Positions 34,822 to 42,226 of a stretch of DNA of 64,000 nucleotides are shown here, piece by piece (the first letter of the stretch is position 1; every line of letters starts with the position of its first letter). Under the pieces are notes generated by a model. It was given only the letters and a program-made list of their open reading frames with translations, was not told the DNA's origin and did not search any database. This stretch comes from Phycisphaeraceae bacterium (GTDB lineage: Bacteria; Planctomycetota; Phycisphaerae; Phycisphaerales; UBA1924): contig CP060234.1 in NCBI GenBank assembly GCA_023898685.1, positions 2,418,001 to 2,482,000 on the forward strand, given 5' to 3'. The position numbers and the translations under genes were made by a program.

Positions 34822-34850
34822 ACGGCCGGCCCTTCGGGGTCGGCCGTTTT
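34822..34850 (+). terminator. Rho-independent terminator after the porin gene
   Basis: ACGGCCGGCCC, loop TTCG, GGGTCGGCCGT, then TTT. One G-T pair in an 11-bp stem and a stable UUCG tetraloop. Confidence 0.9.
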
Positions 34851-34889
34851 CATTGCGCCTGCACCCCACACCGCACGGCGGTCGACGGC

Positions 34890-35231
34890 TCAAGCCAGGG
34901 GCCGATGCCCGCACTCGGGGCACTCGGTGTCCTTGCCCAGCCCGGCGCGGTTGTAGCCACACCACCCGCAGCGAATCACCCCGGCCTCATCGATGCGGCG
35001 GTCGGCCCGGGCCCAAAGGAAGGCCGCGAGCCGGACCAGCCCAACAAAGACGCCGATCGTGGCTACGGAGACGGCGATGCAGGCCGGGACCGAGCCGGTC
35101 ACCACACCCGCGACCACCGCCAGGAACATCCCCACGAAGAACACCACCGCCGAGAGCACAAACAGAGCCCACGCGGCGCCCGCCGCGATTCTGAGAGATC
35201 GCCTCAGCTTCTCTTCATTGGGATGCCTCAC
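34890..35231 (-). CDS. Small membrane protein with C-terminal zinc ribbon
   Basis: A 113-residue protein with two adjacent membrane helices (about 17-43 and 48-72) and a C-terminal zinc ribbon C-G-W-C-G-Y-N ... C-P-E-C-G. Planctomycetes carry many such proteins with a C-x-x-C-G-Y-D/N and C-P-E-C-G tail; function unknown. GTG at 35231 is chosen because GGAG lies 5 nt upstream; another GTG lies 24 nt before it. Related in layout to the duplicated genes at 56.9 and 58.0 kb. Confidence 0.7.
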   Translation of the reverse strand: MRHPNEEKLRRSLRIAAGAAWALFVLSAVVFFVGMFLAVVAGVVTGSVPACIAVSVATIGVFVGLVRLAAFLWARADRRIDEAGVIRCGWCGYNRAGLGKDTECPECGHRPLA

Positions 35232-35263
35232 AAGGACTCCACTCGAAGGCGACACACCCTACA

Positions 35264-35321
35264 AGCCTGAAGCGCCAGCGAAGGACGAAACGCCCGGGGT
35301 CCGTCGCTGGCGTTTCAGGCT
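35264..35321. repeat. Intergenic inverted repeat (AGCCTGAAGCGCCAGCG type)
   Basis: AGCCTGAAGCGCCAGCG pairs with CGCTGGCGTTTCAGGCT with one mismatch, around a loop of about 24 nt. It lies between the HPr gene and the zinc-ribbon gene. Confidence 0.8.
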
Positions 35322-35349
35322 CGTCGAGCCGAGACTTCCGGGATTCGCT

Positions 35350-35625
35350 TCATTCCTCGTCGAAGCCGCGCTCGACGAGCGATCTGAGCTCGGCCAGACA
35401 CTCCGGCGCGTCGGCACCCTTGGCTTCAATCCTGATCTCGGTCCCGTACGTCGCGGCGAGGAGCATGATCTCCATCACCGACTTGCCGTCGACACGCTGG
35501 TCGCCGCGGTGCACGGCGACCGACGCCTTGAACCGCCCGGCGGTGTCGGCGAACGCCATCGCGGGCCGGGCGTGCAGGCCCAGCTTGTTGACGATCTTCA
35601 CCGTGGTGGTTGCGAGGTCGGGCAC
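35350..35625 (-). CDS. HPr family phosphocarrier (NPr-like)
   Basis: A 91-residue HPr protein that passes phosphate from enzyme I to EIIA. Active-site H18 in G-L-H-A-R-P-A and the regulatory Ser in D-G-K-S-V-M-E-I-M are present. The GTG at 35625 is preferred because GGAGG lies 8 nt upstream and it gives the normal length; a TTG at 35673 overlapping the ptsN stop would add 16 residues. Third gene of hpf-ptsN-HPr, the order of the nitrogen PTS (NPr) rather than sugar uptake. No enzyme I gene in the window. Confidence 0.9.
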   Translation of the reverse strand: MPDLATTTVKIVNKLGLHARPAMAFADTAGRFKASVAVHRGDQRVDGKSVMEIMLLAATYGTEIRIEAKGADAPECLAELRSLVERGFDEE

Positions 35626-35669
35626 TGGGCGGGCCTCCGGGCCGATTGTGCTGGTTGCCGGCTGGCCGC

Positions 35670-36146
35670 TCAACCCGAGAGCTGCTGCGTGTCCGCCTCC
35701 TCGAGCAGGGTCCTGACGTCCTCGACGCTCTGGGCCTGCCGCAGAAAGCGCCGGAATGTGTCCTTGCTCAGGTTCTTGAAGATCACCTCCATGGCCTGGA
35801 GGTGCTCCTCGGGCTGATCCTGTGGGCTCAGCAGCAGGAAGACGGAATAGACGGGCTGCTTGTCGAGCGCCGAGAAGTCGATCCCGCGGCCGCTCAGCCC
35901 GACCGCCGCCGTCAGCCTGGTCACCCCCGGGTGCTTGGCGTGCGGCACGGCCACGCCGCGCCCGAAGCCCGTCGAGCCCTTGGTCTCGCGTTCGATCAGC
36001 CGGGCGAGCACCTCATCGCGGATCCCGGCGTCAAGGGCGCCCGTTGCAACCAGGGTGTCGATCAGTTCGCCGAGCACGCCGTCACGCTCGACCGAAGCGA
36101 GTGAGGGAATGATGGCCGTCTCAACGACGATCTCCGTCAGCTTCAT
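35670..36146 (-). CDS. ptsN: PTS EIIA-Ntr-like protein
   Basis: A 158-residue EIIA of the fructose/nitrogen type. The phosphorylation site is the His in V-A-V-P-H-A-K-H (first His), and the fold signatures E-R-E-T-K-G-S-T-G-F-G-R-G and V-F-L-L-L-S-P are present. As a stand-alone EIIA next to hpf and HPr it should act as a regulator (potassium, nitrogen or stress signalling) rather than in sugar transport. Gap to hpf is 40 nt. Confidence 0.9.
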   Translation of the reverse strand: MKLTEIVVETAIIPSLASVERDGVLGELIDTLVATGALDAGIRDEVLARLIERETKGSTGFGRGVAVPHAKHPGVTRLTAAVGLSGRGIDFSALDKQPVYSVFLLLSPQDQPEEHLQAMEVIFKNLSKDTFRRFLRQAQSVEDVRTLLEEADTQQLSG

Positions 36147-36186
36147 GGGCTGCTCCGTCTCTTTCGCGAATCGAGCCGCGTTGGTC

Positions 36187-36486
36187 TCAGCGGTTGTTGT
36201 TCTTCAGACGTTCCTTGAACTCGGTGAGCTGGCGCGTGGCCTTGTGGACCGAGAGATCGATGGCGGTGAGGATGTCCGGATCGTCGGCGTGGGCCACGAA
36301 GTCGTTGTGCCGCTCCACGTCGACGACGCACTCGACGTTGTAGTTCAGCCGGTCCTTTTTGCTGATCGTGAACGTCACCAGCTGGGTGCCGTCGAAGTAC
36401 TTGGGCAGCTTCGCGCCCTTCTCCTCGGCGTGGGCCCTGATGTTGTCGGTCACTCGCACGTCTTTGCCGACTACGTCGATCCGCAT
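36187..36486 (-). CDS. hpf: Ribosome hibernation promoting factor, short form
   Basis: A 99-residue HPF/YfiA protein that binds the 30S decoding centre and promotes 70S/100S inactive ribosomes in stationary phase. The family pattern I-R-A-H-A-E-E-K-G-A-K-L-P-K-Y-F and V-E-C-V-V-D ... D-L-S-V-H-K-A-T-R-Q-L are visible. It lacks the long C-terminal dimerisation domain. First gene of hpf-ptsN-HPr; in proteobacteria this set follows rpoN, which is missing here. GGAAGGGGG lies upstream of the ATG. Confidence 0.93.
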   Translation of the reverse strand: MRIDVVGKDVRVTDNIRAHAEEKGAKLPKYFDGTQLVTFTISKKDRLNYNVECVVDVERHNDFVAHADDPDILTAIDLSVHKATRQLTEFKERLKNNNR

Positions 36487-36571
36487 CCTTGACCCCCTTC
36501 CGCCCGGCCCCCGGCCGGGCCACGCTTGCCACGCTCCATCATAGCCGAAATCGCCGCCCCTCCCGAGCGCA

Positions 36572-37468
36572 TCAGTCTTTCCCCGATGATTCCTCGATCG
36601 CCCGTTCCGCCGCCTTCTGGGCCTTGAGCAGCCTCGACGAGCCCTGCGGCTCGGCCGCCGGCGCTGCGTCGTGCTCGGGCGTGAGCACCCCCGCGGTGAT
36701 GATGAACCGCAGGGCCTGATCGATCGAGATGTCGAGCTTCACGGTGTCCTTGCGTTGCGCGTTGATCACGAACCCCGTCATGGGCGTGGGCGAGGTCGGG
36801 ATGAAGACGCTGACGGTGTCCTCTCCCGCCGTCTCGCGGACCTGCTGGAACGTGTGGCCGGTGACGAACCCCAGGCTCCAGAGCCCGTTGCGGGGATATT
36901 CGACCATGACCACCTCGCTGAAGGCCTTCATGCTCGCCTTCTCGCCGAAGATCAGGTCGACGAACTGCTTGACGTGTGGGTACACCTGCTTGAAGCCCGG
37001 GATCCGCGCGATGAGCGCCTCGACGCGCGTGTAGATCTGCCGGCCCAGGTAGTTCCCCAGCAGCAGGCCGGCCAGGTAGATCAGGATGATCGCGACGATG
37101 ATGCCCAGCCCGTCGAGATACCAGTGCTTGCTCCACTCCGTGCGGAACTGCTGCACGCGGATCTCGCGCCGGATCGCGTCGCGGCTCATCTCCGCGAGGC
37201 CCTCGGCCGCCCGCCGCCCAGCCCGCCGCGACACCTGGTCCTCCGTGACGACGAACCACGACGGCATCTCCGTCTCGTCGAAGACCATCGGGATCACCCG
37301 GATCACCCCGCCCCGGATGCCGCGGTTGATCGGCTCGGCCACGTTGTTGAACACGAAGATGAACGCCTGGAAGAGCAGCCAGAGCGTGACGATCGAGGGC
37401 AGCAGGATGCCGAGACCCCGCCCGAAGAACCGCTTGAAATCGCCGGTGAATGACCGTGTCTCGCCCAT
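36572..37468 (-). CDS. DUF502 family membrane protein
   Basis: A 298-residue integral membrane protein of the DUF502 family. Two membrane segments: I-L-L-P-S-I-V-T-L-W-L-L-F-Q-A-F (about 18-40) and I-I-V-A-I-I-L-I-Y-L-A-G-L-L-L-G-N-Y-L-G-R (about 122-145), followed by the family motif I-P-G-F-K-Q-V-Y-P-H-V-K-Q-F-V-D and F-I-P-T-S-P-T-P-M-T-G. A charged insertion between the helices and an Ala/Glu-rich tail are extra. ATG at 37468 with GAGGG upstream. Function unknown; unrelated to its neighbours as far as can be seen. Confidence 0.85.
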   Translation of the reverse strand: MGETRSFTGDFKRFFGRGLGILLPSIVTLWLLFQAFIFVFNNVAEPINRGIRGGVIRVIPMVFDETEMPSWFVVTEDQVSRRAGRRAAEGLAEMSRDAIRREIRVQQFRTEWSKHWYLDGLGIIVAIILIYLAGLLLGNYLGRQIYTRVEALIARIPGFKQVYPHVKQFVDLIFGEKASMKAFSEVVMVEYPRNGLWSLGFVTGHTFQQVRETAGEDTVSVFIPTSPTPMTGFVINAQRKDTVKLDISIDQALRFIITAGVLTPEHDAAPAAEPQGSSRLLKAQKAAERAIEESSGKD

Positions 37469-37623
37469 GCCCTCGCCGTTCCGTCCCCGTCCGTGGGACG
37501 AGCATGATACGTGGTGCACCCGGTCGCCCGTTCGCCGTCGCGCCGGGGCGGTTTCATCCCCCACGCGGCGAGATCGGGAAAAAGAAAACCCGCGTGCGCG
37601 GACGCGGGTCGTCGGGTCACGAA

Positions 37624-37697
37624 TGGGCCTAACAGGACTTGAACCTGTGACCTCACCCTTATCAGGGGTGCGCTCTAGCCAACTGAGCTATAGGCCC
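37624..37697 (-). tRNA. tRNA-Ile (GAT anticodon)
   Basis: Read on the minus strand, acceptor GGGCCTA pairs with TAGGCCC, the D arm is AGCTCAGTTGG..GAGC, the anticodon loop is CTGATAA with GAT, and the T arm contains GGTTCAAGTCC. Discriminator A; CCA is not encoded. 74 nt. Confidence 0.97.
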
Positions 37698-37765
37698 TGG
37701 TTGTCAACCGCCCCGCCGGGAGGCCCGCGGCGCAGGGGCGAGTATATGACCCCGGATCGGCCGCG

Positions 37766-39655
37766 TCATCCGCGGGCTGAATCCCGAGCGGGCGAATCCG
37801 CGGCCGGGAGACTCAACTCGAAAACCGCCCCGGGCCCGTCAGCCTTGACCAACCGCAGGTCCCCACCCTCGGCCCGCGCCAGACCGCGAGCAAGAGCCAG
37901 GCCCAGCCCCATCCCGCTGTGCGATCTGGTTGACGCCTCGCCACGGAAGAAGTCGCCGAAGATCCTGTCGCGCTCGCCGGGGGGAACGCCGGGCCCATCG
38001 TCCGCAACGCGCAGCCGCGCCGACTCTCCCGCGCGGAACGCCGAGAGTCGCACCACCGCGTCGGCTCGTCCCGCGCCGTATCGGCACGCGTTGTCGATCA
38101 GATTCGCAAGGATCCGCTCGATCGAGCCGGGCGAGACGCGTACCGCAGCGTCGCCGTGACCCTCGACGTCGACCTCGAACGAGGCGCCGGCCTCTCGGCA
38201 CCGCTGCTCGAACGCCGGCAGCAGGGGCTCGAGGAGCTCGCCGAGCGCACGGACCGGGCCCGCCTCGCGCCTCTGCCGCAGCCCCGCGTAGGCAAGCACG
38301 TTCTCGACCACCGCCGCGAGCCGGCGCGACTCTCGCTGCAACGACTCGATGTGCTGCCGCCGCTTCGTTTCGTCGTCGGTGCGGGCGAGCAGGTCGGTCG
38401 AGAGCCGGAAGCTCGTCAGGGGTGAGCGCAGCTCGTGCGTCACGGCCGTCACGAACCGGCCGCGCCGGTCAGCCAGCCGCATCGCCGCCCGGAGCACGAG
38501 CCCGATCGCCGTCAGCGCCGTGATCGCGGCGATCCACGTCACGACGATGGTCAGCCGCGTAGGCGTCCACCCGAGGACCACCACCGGCGTCACGGCCGTC
38601 TCGAGACGCAGCGGGATGGTCGCCAGCGTCCGCGAGCTGGGCCCCGTGACCCGCGCGACCGGCTCGAGCCTCGCGTCGGGCAGCAGGCGGACCGCGACGG
38701 CGAGCAACTCGGCCCGCAGGGCGGGCCAGTCGACCCACATGCCTTGCCGGTAGAGCGCCGACCCGACCTCGACCGGACGCTCGAACACCAGCAGCGTCTC
38801 GTGCCCCGGGTCGAACAGCCACCGCGGCTGGAAGACCCCGACCTCGACCCCGGCTCGGCGCTCTTCGGGCTTTGCCGGCGCCCGGCCAGACCGCGCGATG
38901 TCGAACAACTGCTGCCGCAGGCCCGCGTCGCTGAGGTCGGGTTCGGGCTGTGGCTTCAGGGCCGGCATTGGGGCTGCTTGGGCCTCCGCCGACTCACCGC
39001 CCGACCGCCGCGATGGCCCATCCTGATCGGTCGGCGAATCCGCCCTGGTCTCGTTCGCGGCTTGCCCGGGCGTCGTGGCACCGGCGGCTTCCCCCGCAAG
39101 GCGCTCGTATGTCGTTCCACCCGGCTTCTCCGGGTCGAAGTCGAGCAATAGCGTGTCAGTCGTCGCCGGCTCGCGCGTTTCCGCCTCAAACGAGGAGTTC
39201 ATCGACAACTCGCGCACCAGCCGCCTCGCCCGCAGGTCCTCTGTCCCGGGTGTCACCGCGTCGGGGTCAACCTGGGGCGAGACCACCCGCCCGCTCGGCT
39301 CGACCTGGTAGTGCAGCCGGATGATCGGGTCGCCCGTGCCCGCGGCGAGCGGCGACGCCGCCACCGCGTGCGAATCGTCGACCCGCCACGCCCGGTCGTA
39401 CGGCAGGTCAGCGGCGTACTTGGGGCGGTATTCGAAGTAGGGCCTGGCCGACTCGCGTGCGATCAGCGCGCTCACCAGCGAGTCCATCTGCCACAGCGCC
39501 AGCCGCTCGCGCTGGGCCGTGTCGGCCTGGGCCGTCGCCTCCCGTTTGTCGCGCTCCAGCCCCAGCACGCGCCACGTCGCCCACGCGAGCACGTCGATCA
39601 CAAGCAGGGCGCACAGCCCGTAGATCAGCCATGTGAGCCAACGCCTGCCCGGCAT
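37766..39655 (-). CDS. Sensor histidine kinase with large periplasmic domain
   Basis: A 629-residue membrane kinase. Helices at about 8-29 and 368-392 enclose a periplasmic region of about 340 residues that includes a low-complexity Pro/Ser/Ala stretch (about 175-240) and a folded part with F-Q-P-R-W-L-F. The kinase core has H-box V-T-H-E-L-R-S-P with H407, N-box A-N-L-I-D-N-A-C-R-Y, G1 D-D-G-P-G-V-P and G2 G-M-G-L-G-L-A-L. There is no obvious HAMP. Its ATG overlaps the regulator stop by one base. The signal is unknown; the adjacent DUF4139 and VIT/VWA genes may be targets. Confidence 0.9.
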   Translation of the reverse strand: MPGRRWLTWLIYGLCALLVIDVLAWATWRVLGLERDKREATAQADTAQRERLALWQMDSLVSALIARESARPYFEYRPKYAADLPYDRAWRVDDSHAVAASPLAAGTGDPIIRLHYQVEPSGRVVSPQVDPDAVTPGTEDLRARRLVRELSMNSSFEAETREPATTDTLLLDFDPEKPGGTTYERLAGEAAGATTPGQAANETRADSPTDQDGPSRRSGGESAEAQAAPMPALKPQPEPDLSDAGLRQQLFDIARSGRAPAKPEERRAGVEVGVFQPRWLFDPGHETLLVFERPVEVGSALYRQGMWVDWPALRAELLAVAVRLLPDARLEPVARVTGPSSRTLATIPLRLETAVTPVVVLGWTPTRLTIVVTWIAAITALTAIGLVLRAAMRLADRRGRFVTAVTHELRSPLTSFRLSTDLLARTDDETKRRQHIESLQRESRRLAAVVENVLAYAGLRQRREAGPVRALGELLEPLLPAFEQRCREAGASFEVDVEGHGDAAVRVSPGSIERILANLIDNACRYGAGRADAVVRLSAFRAGESARLRVADDGPGVPPGERDRIFGDFFRGEASTRSHSGMGLGLALARGLARAEGGDLRLVKADGPGAVFELSLPAADSPARDSARG

Positions 39656-40359
39656 CACGCCTCCCCGGCCAGCATGTAGCCGCGACCCCGGACGGTCACG
39701 ATCACCCGATGCTCGGGGCCCGCATCGCCCAGCTGGTCGCGCAACCTGGCGACCGCCATGTCGACCGACCGCGTCTGCATCCCGCGCGGGTCGATGCCCC
39801 ACACCCGCTCGAGCAGTTCCTCGCGGCTGATCGCCCGCCCCCGGTGCTCCGTGAGGTAGCCCAGCACCTCGGCCTCGCGCAGCGGCAGCACACGCGTCTC
39901 GCCTGATTCGAGCGTCACTTCCTGCCGGGCCAGGTTGATCGTCCGGCCGTTGAGCGTGAACGTGCCGTCGGACGCCGCCGCAGGAGTGGGGGGGGCCGAC
40001 CGCCGCAGCACCGCCTCCACCCGCGCCAGCAGCTCGTCGAGCCCGAACGGCTTGACGATGTAGTCGTCCGCCCCGGCCTTGAGCCCCCGGACTCGGTCGG
40101 CCTGCTCGCCCAGTGCGGTGAGGCAGATCACCGGCAGCCCGGGCTTCTCGGCCCGCACGCGCTCGAGCACGTGCAGCCCGTCGATCTCAGGCAGCATGAT
40201 GTCGAGCAGAACGAGATCGACCTCGCCCGACAACGCGCCGTTCAGCCCCGCCCGTCCGTCGCCCGCCTCGCGCACCGCGTAACCGGTCAGCTCGAGCGCA
40301 TCGCGCAGCCCCGCACGGATCGACGGGTCATCCTCGACGATCAGCACGCGGTTGGGCAT
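39655..40359 (-). CDS. OmpR-family response regulator
   Basis: A 234-residue regulator. Receiver domain with E-D-D, phospho-acceptor Asp in L-L-D-I-M-L-P, L-T-A and K-P-F; the winged-helix domain has L-T-E-H-R-G-R-A-I-S-R-E-E-L-L-E-R-V-W-G and R-S-V-D-M-A-V-A-R-L-R, ending R-G-R-G-Y. GGAG lies 7 nt before the ATG. It is coupled to the following kinase gene by a one-base overlap. Confidence 0.92.
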   Translation of the reverse strand: MPNRVLIVEDDPSIRAGLRDALELTGYAVREAGDGRAGLNGALSGEVDLVLLDIMLPEIDGLHVLERVRAEKPGLPVICLTALGEQADRVRGLKAGADDYIVKPFGLDELLARVEAVLRRSAPPTPAAASDGTFTLNGRTINLARQEVTLESGETRVLPLREAEVLGYLTEHRGRAISREELLERVWGIDPRGMQTRSVDMAVARLRDQLGDAGPEHRVIVTVRGRGYMLAGEA

Positions 40360-40390
40360 GATGGACTCCGGCGGAAGGTGACGAGCACCA

Positions 40391-40423
40391 ATGAACGAGG
40401 CCCGGGCGCGAGCCCGGGCTTTT
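40391..40423. repeat. Dispersed GCCCGGGC-GCGA hairpin, copy 2
   Basis: GCCCGGGC-GCGA-GCCCGGGC followed by TTTT on the plus strand, preceded by ACGAGG and, further out, TGACGAGCAC. Nearly the same as the sodA terminator (7911-7950). Both flanking genes are on the minus strand, where no T-run follows, so it is not a functional terminator for them. Confidence 0.8.
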
Positions 40424-40484
40424 GGGTCATCCAAGACGGTCCATCAGAACACCCGAGCCGGCGCCCGGGCCCCGTCGACCCCGA

Positions 40485-42011
40485 TCACCAAGTGTACTTC
40501 ACCGTGTACGTGATCGTGGCCTCCCCGTCCTTCGCGACGGTCACCGGGAACAGCACCGTCCGGCTGTCCTGCTTCTCGTAGTTGCTGCTCGACTTCGTGA
40601 TCTCCCAGTTCGTCCACCGGTACAGGTTCTCCTTCGCGATCACCTTCACCGCCCCGTCCTTGTGATTCTTCAGCGTGATCTCGATCGTCTCGGTCATCAC
40701 GTGGGCCCGCTGGTCCACCGTGAAGTCGGTCTGAGTCCGCTGGCCCACCACGTCGAACGCCTCGCCCAGCTTGATCAGCACCGTCTCGTCCTTGGGCGTG
40801 TGGTCGATCACGTCCTCCCCGATGAACTCGAGCGAGTTGTCCGCCGGGTCGAGCTGGCTCACGCGCACCCGCCCCTTGGGCATCGGGATGCCCAGCCCAG
40901 CCTTCTTCTCGTTCTTGAACTTCAGGTAGACGTCCACTTTCGTGTTGCCCGTCTGCCCGAAGTTGCGGTCGACCATCGGGTTGGCGAAAAACCCGTACCG
41001 CGATCCGTCCAGCCCGTAGTACACCAGCACCTTCTCCGCCGGCACAGAGCGGGCGGGCTCGAACAGCTCGATCTGCTTGGTCGAGTTGTCCGGGATCGTC
41101 GAGGGCCGACCCAGCGTGTAGAGGTGGTACTCGAAGAACGACTTCTCCTCGAACCCGGCGGGAGCCGCGGCGAGCATCTCGACGGCGCCGCCGGCTCCGC
41201 CGCGCCGCATCATCTTCTGCGGCTGCGGCGCCCGGTTCACCTCGCCCGCGATCAGCTTCAGCTTCGCGTCGTCGTACGTCCCCCCGGACTGGTTGAGGAT
41301 GCTCACCCACGCCCCGACGTCCAGCGTCCCGCTGTTCTCGTCCCTGCCCGGCGCGAAGACGAGGTTGTAGTCGGCCCACCACGTGATGCCGGTCGTCTGG
41401 TAGCTCAGCCGCACGTCCTGGCTGCCCGCCGTGGGGCTCCACGTCTTCCACACCAGCGTGGGCCTGGTCAGCAGCCCGCCCGGCAGGCTCGGGAAGTCGA
41501 TCGTGTCGTAGTCGTTGATCGTGACGATGCCCCCGTTGTCCTTCTGGAGCACGAGGCCCCCCGACGCGCTCAGCAGCTTCCCGGCGATCTGCATCTGCTC
41601 CGATCCCGAGGTCGAGACGACCTTGATGTCCTGGTCGATGAACCGCTCGATGAGCTTCTGCTGGCTCACCAGGTCGAAGCGGTAATCCTGCTCGAGGACC
41701 TTGGTCTGGTCGTTGTCGAGCGATTCGAAGTGGACGGTGGTGGGGTCGAGCAACGCCGCGACGCCCGTGAAGCTCAGCTCGCCCACGCCCTTGTCGAACG
41801 CGAACGGCCGCTCCTGCTTCACCACGGCGTAGCCCGGGATGCTGCCGTAGAGATTGATGCTCTGCCCCGGCACGGGCCGGTACCACTCCGCCGGGATGCC
41901 CCCGGGCTGCGCGGTCGAGTAGATCGTCAACGCGGTCGAGTCGGCGAGCGTCGTCAGCGAGCAGGCGGCCAGCGCCCCCGCGGCGAGCGTGATCATCGTG
42001 TTCCTGTGCAT
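40485..42011 (-). CDS. Secreted DUF4139-domain protein
   Basis: A 508-residue exported protein. Signal peptide M-I-T-L-A-A-G-A-L-A-A-C-S-L-T-T-L-A-D (a Cys is present but not in a clear lipobox). The body matches the DUF4139 pattern: V-R-L-S-Y-Q-T-T-G-I-T-W-W-A-D-Y-N-L, a Met/Arg/Gly-rich loop with M-M-R-R-G-G-A-G-G (about 270-280), then the C-terminal beta domain with R-T-Q-T-D-F and E-I-T-L-K-N-H-K. Such proteins are usually of unknown function, associated with mucoidy or adhesion. It lies downstream of, and on the same strand as, the VIT/VWA gene (215 nt gap with repeats). Confidence 0.8.
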   Translation of the reverse strand: MHRNTMITLAAGALAACSLTTLADSTALTIYSTAQPGGIPAEWYRPVPGQSINLYGSIPGYAVVKQERPFAFDKGVGELSFTGVAALLDPTTVHFESLDNDQTKVLEQDYRFDLVSQQKLIERFIDQDIKVVSTSGSEQMQIAGKLLSASGGLVLQKDNGGIVTINDYDTIDFPSLPGGLLTRPTLVWKTWSPTAGSQDVRLSYQTTGITWWADYNLVFAPGRDENSGTLDVGAWVSILNQSGGTYDDAKLKLIAGEVNRAPQPQKMMRRGGAGGAVEMLAAAPAGFEEKSFFEYHLYTLGRPSTIPDNSTKQIELFEPARSVPAEKVLVYYGLDGSRYGFFANPMVDRNFGQTGNTKVDVYLKFKNEKKAGLGIPMPKGRVRVSQLDPADNSLEFIGEDVIDHTPKDETVLIKLGEAFDVVGQRTQTDFTVDQRAHVMTETIEITLKNHKDGAVKVIAKENLYRWTNWEITKSSSNYEKQDSRTVLFPVTVAKDGEATITYTVKYTW

Positions 42012-42082
42012 GCTGTCCTCACTTCCTTGTTTCCGTCATTCTCGCAGATCATTGGTGCCCGTGCCCGCGGCGGGCGTGGGTG

Positions 42083-42154
42083 CCGTGGAGACGCCGGTCC
42101 GCCGGCTTCTCCACGCCCGGCGCTCACCTCGTGGAGAAGCGGCGCGTCTCCACG
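42083..42154. repeat. Nested inverted repeat (CGTGGAGACGC type)
   Basis: CGTGGAGACGCCG pairs with the distal CGGCGCGTCTCCACG, while an inner pair CTTCTCCACG/CGTGGAGAAG also forms; both hairpins share the GTGGAGA core, so the sequence can fold in two ways. It lies between the VIT/VWA and DUF4139 genes. Confidence 0.75.
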
Positions 42155-42177
42155 CCACCCGTCGATGGGCGAGAATC

Positions 42178-42207
42178 CGAAGCCCGGGCTCGCGCCCGGG
42201 CCTCGTT
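42178..42207. repeat. Dispersed GCCCGGGC hairpin, copy 3 (inverted)
   Basis: GCCCGGGC-TCGC-GCCCGGGC then CTCGTTC: the reverse complement of copies 1 and 2, including the GAACGAGG flank. It lies 20 nt past the VIT/VWA stop codon. Confidence 0.8.
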
Positions 42208-42226
42208 CAGAAGGATCGCAACCGAT

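Noticed and set aside
37510..37623. A second tRNA or rRNA next to tRNA-Ile
   Set aside because: No cloverleaf and no rRNA sequence is seen on either side; the usual 16S-Ile-Ala-23S arrangement is not present here.
40391..40423. Rho-independent terminator for the DUF4139 gene
   Set aside because: The T-run follows only on the plus strand, while both flanking genes are on the minus strand. Classed as a dispersed repeat.
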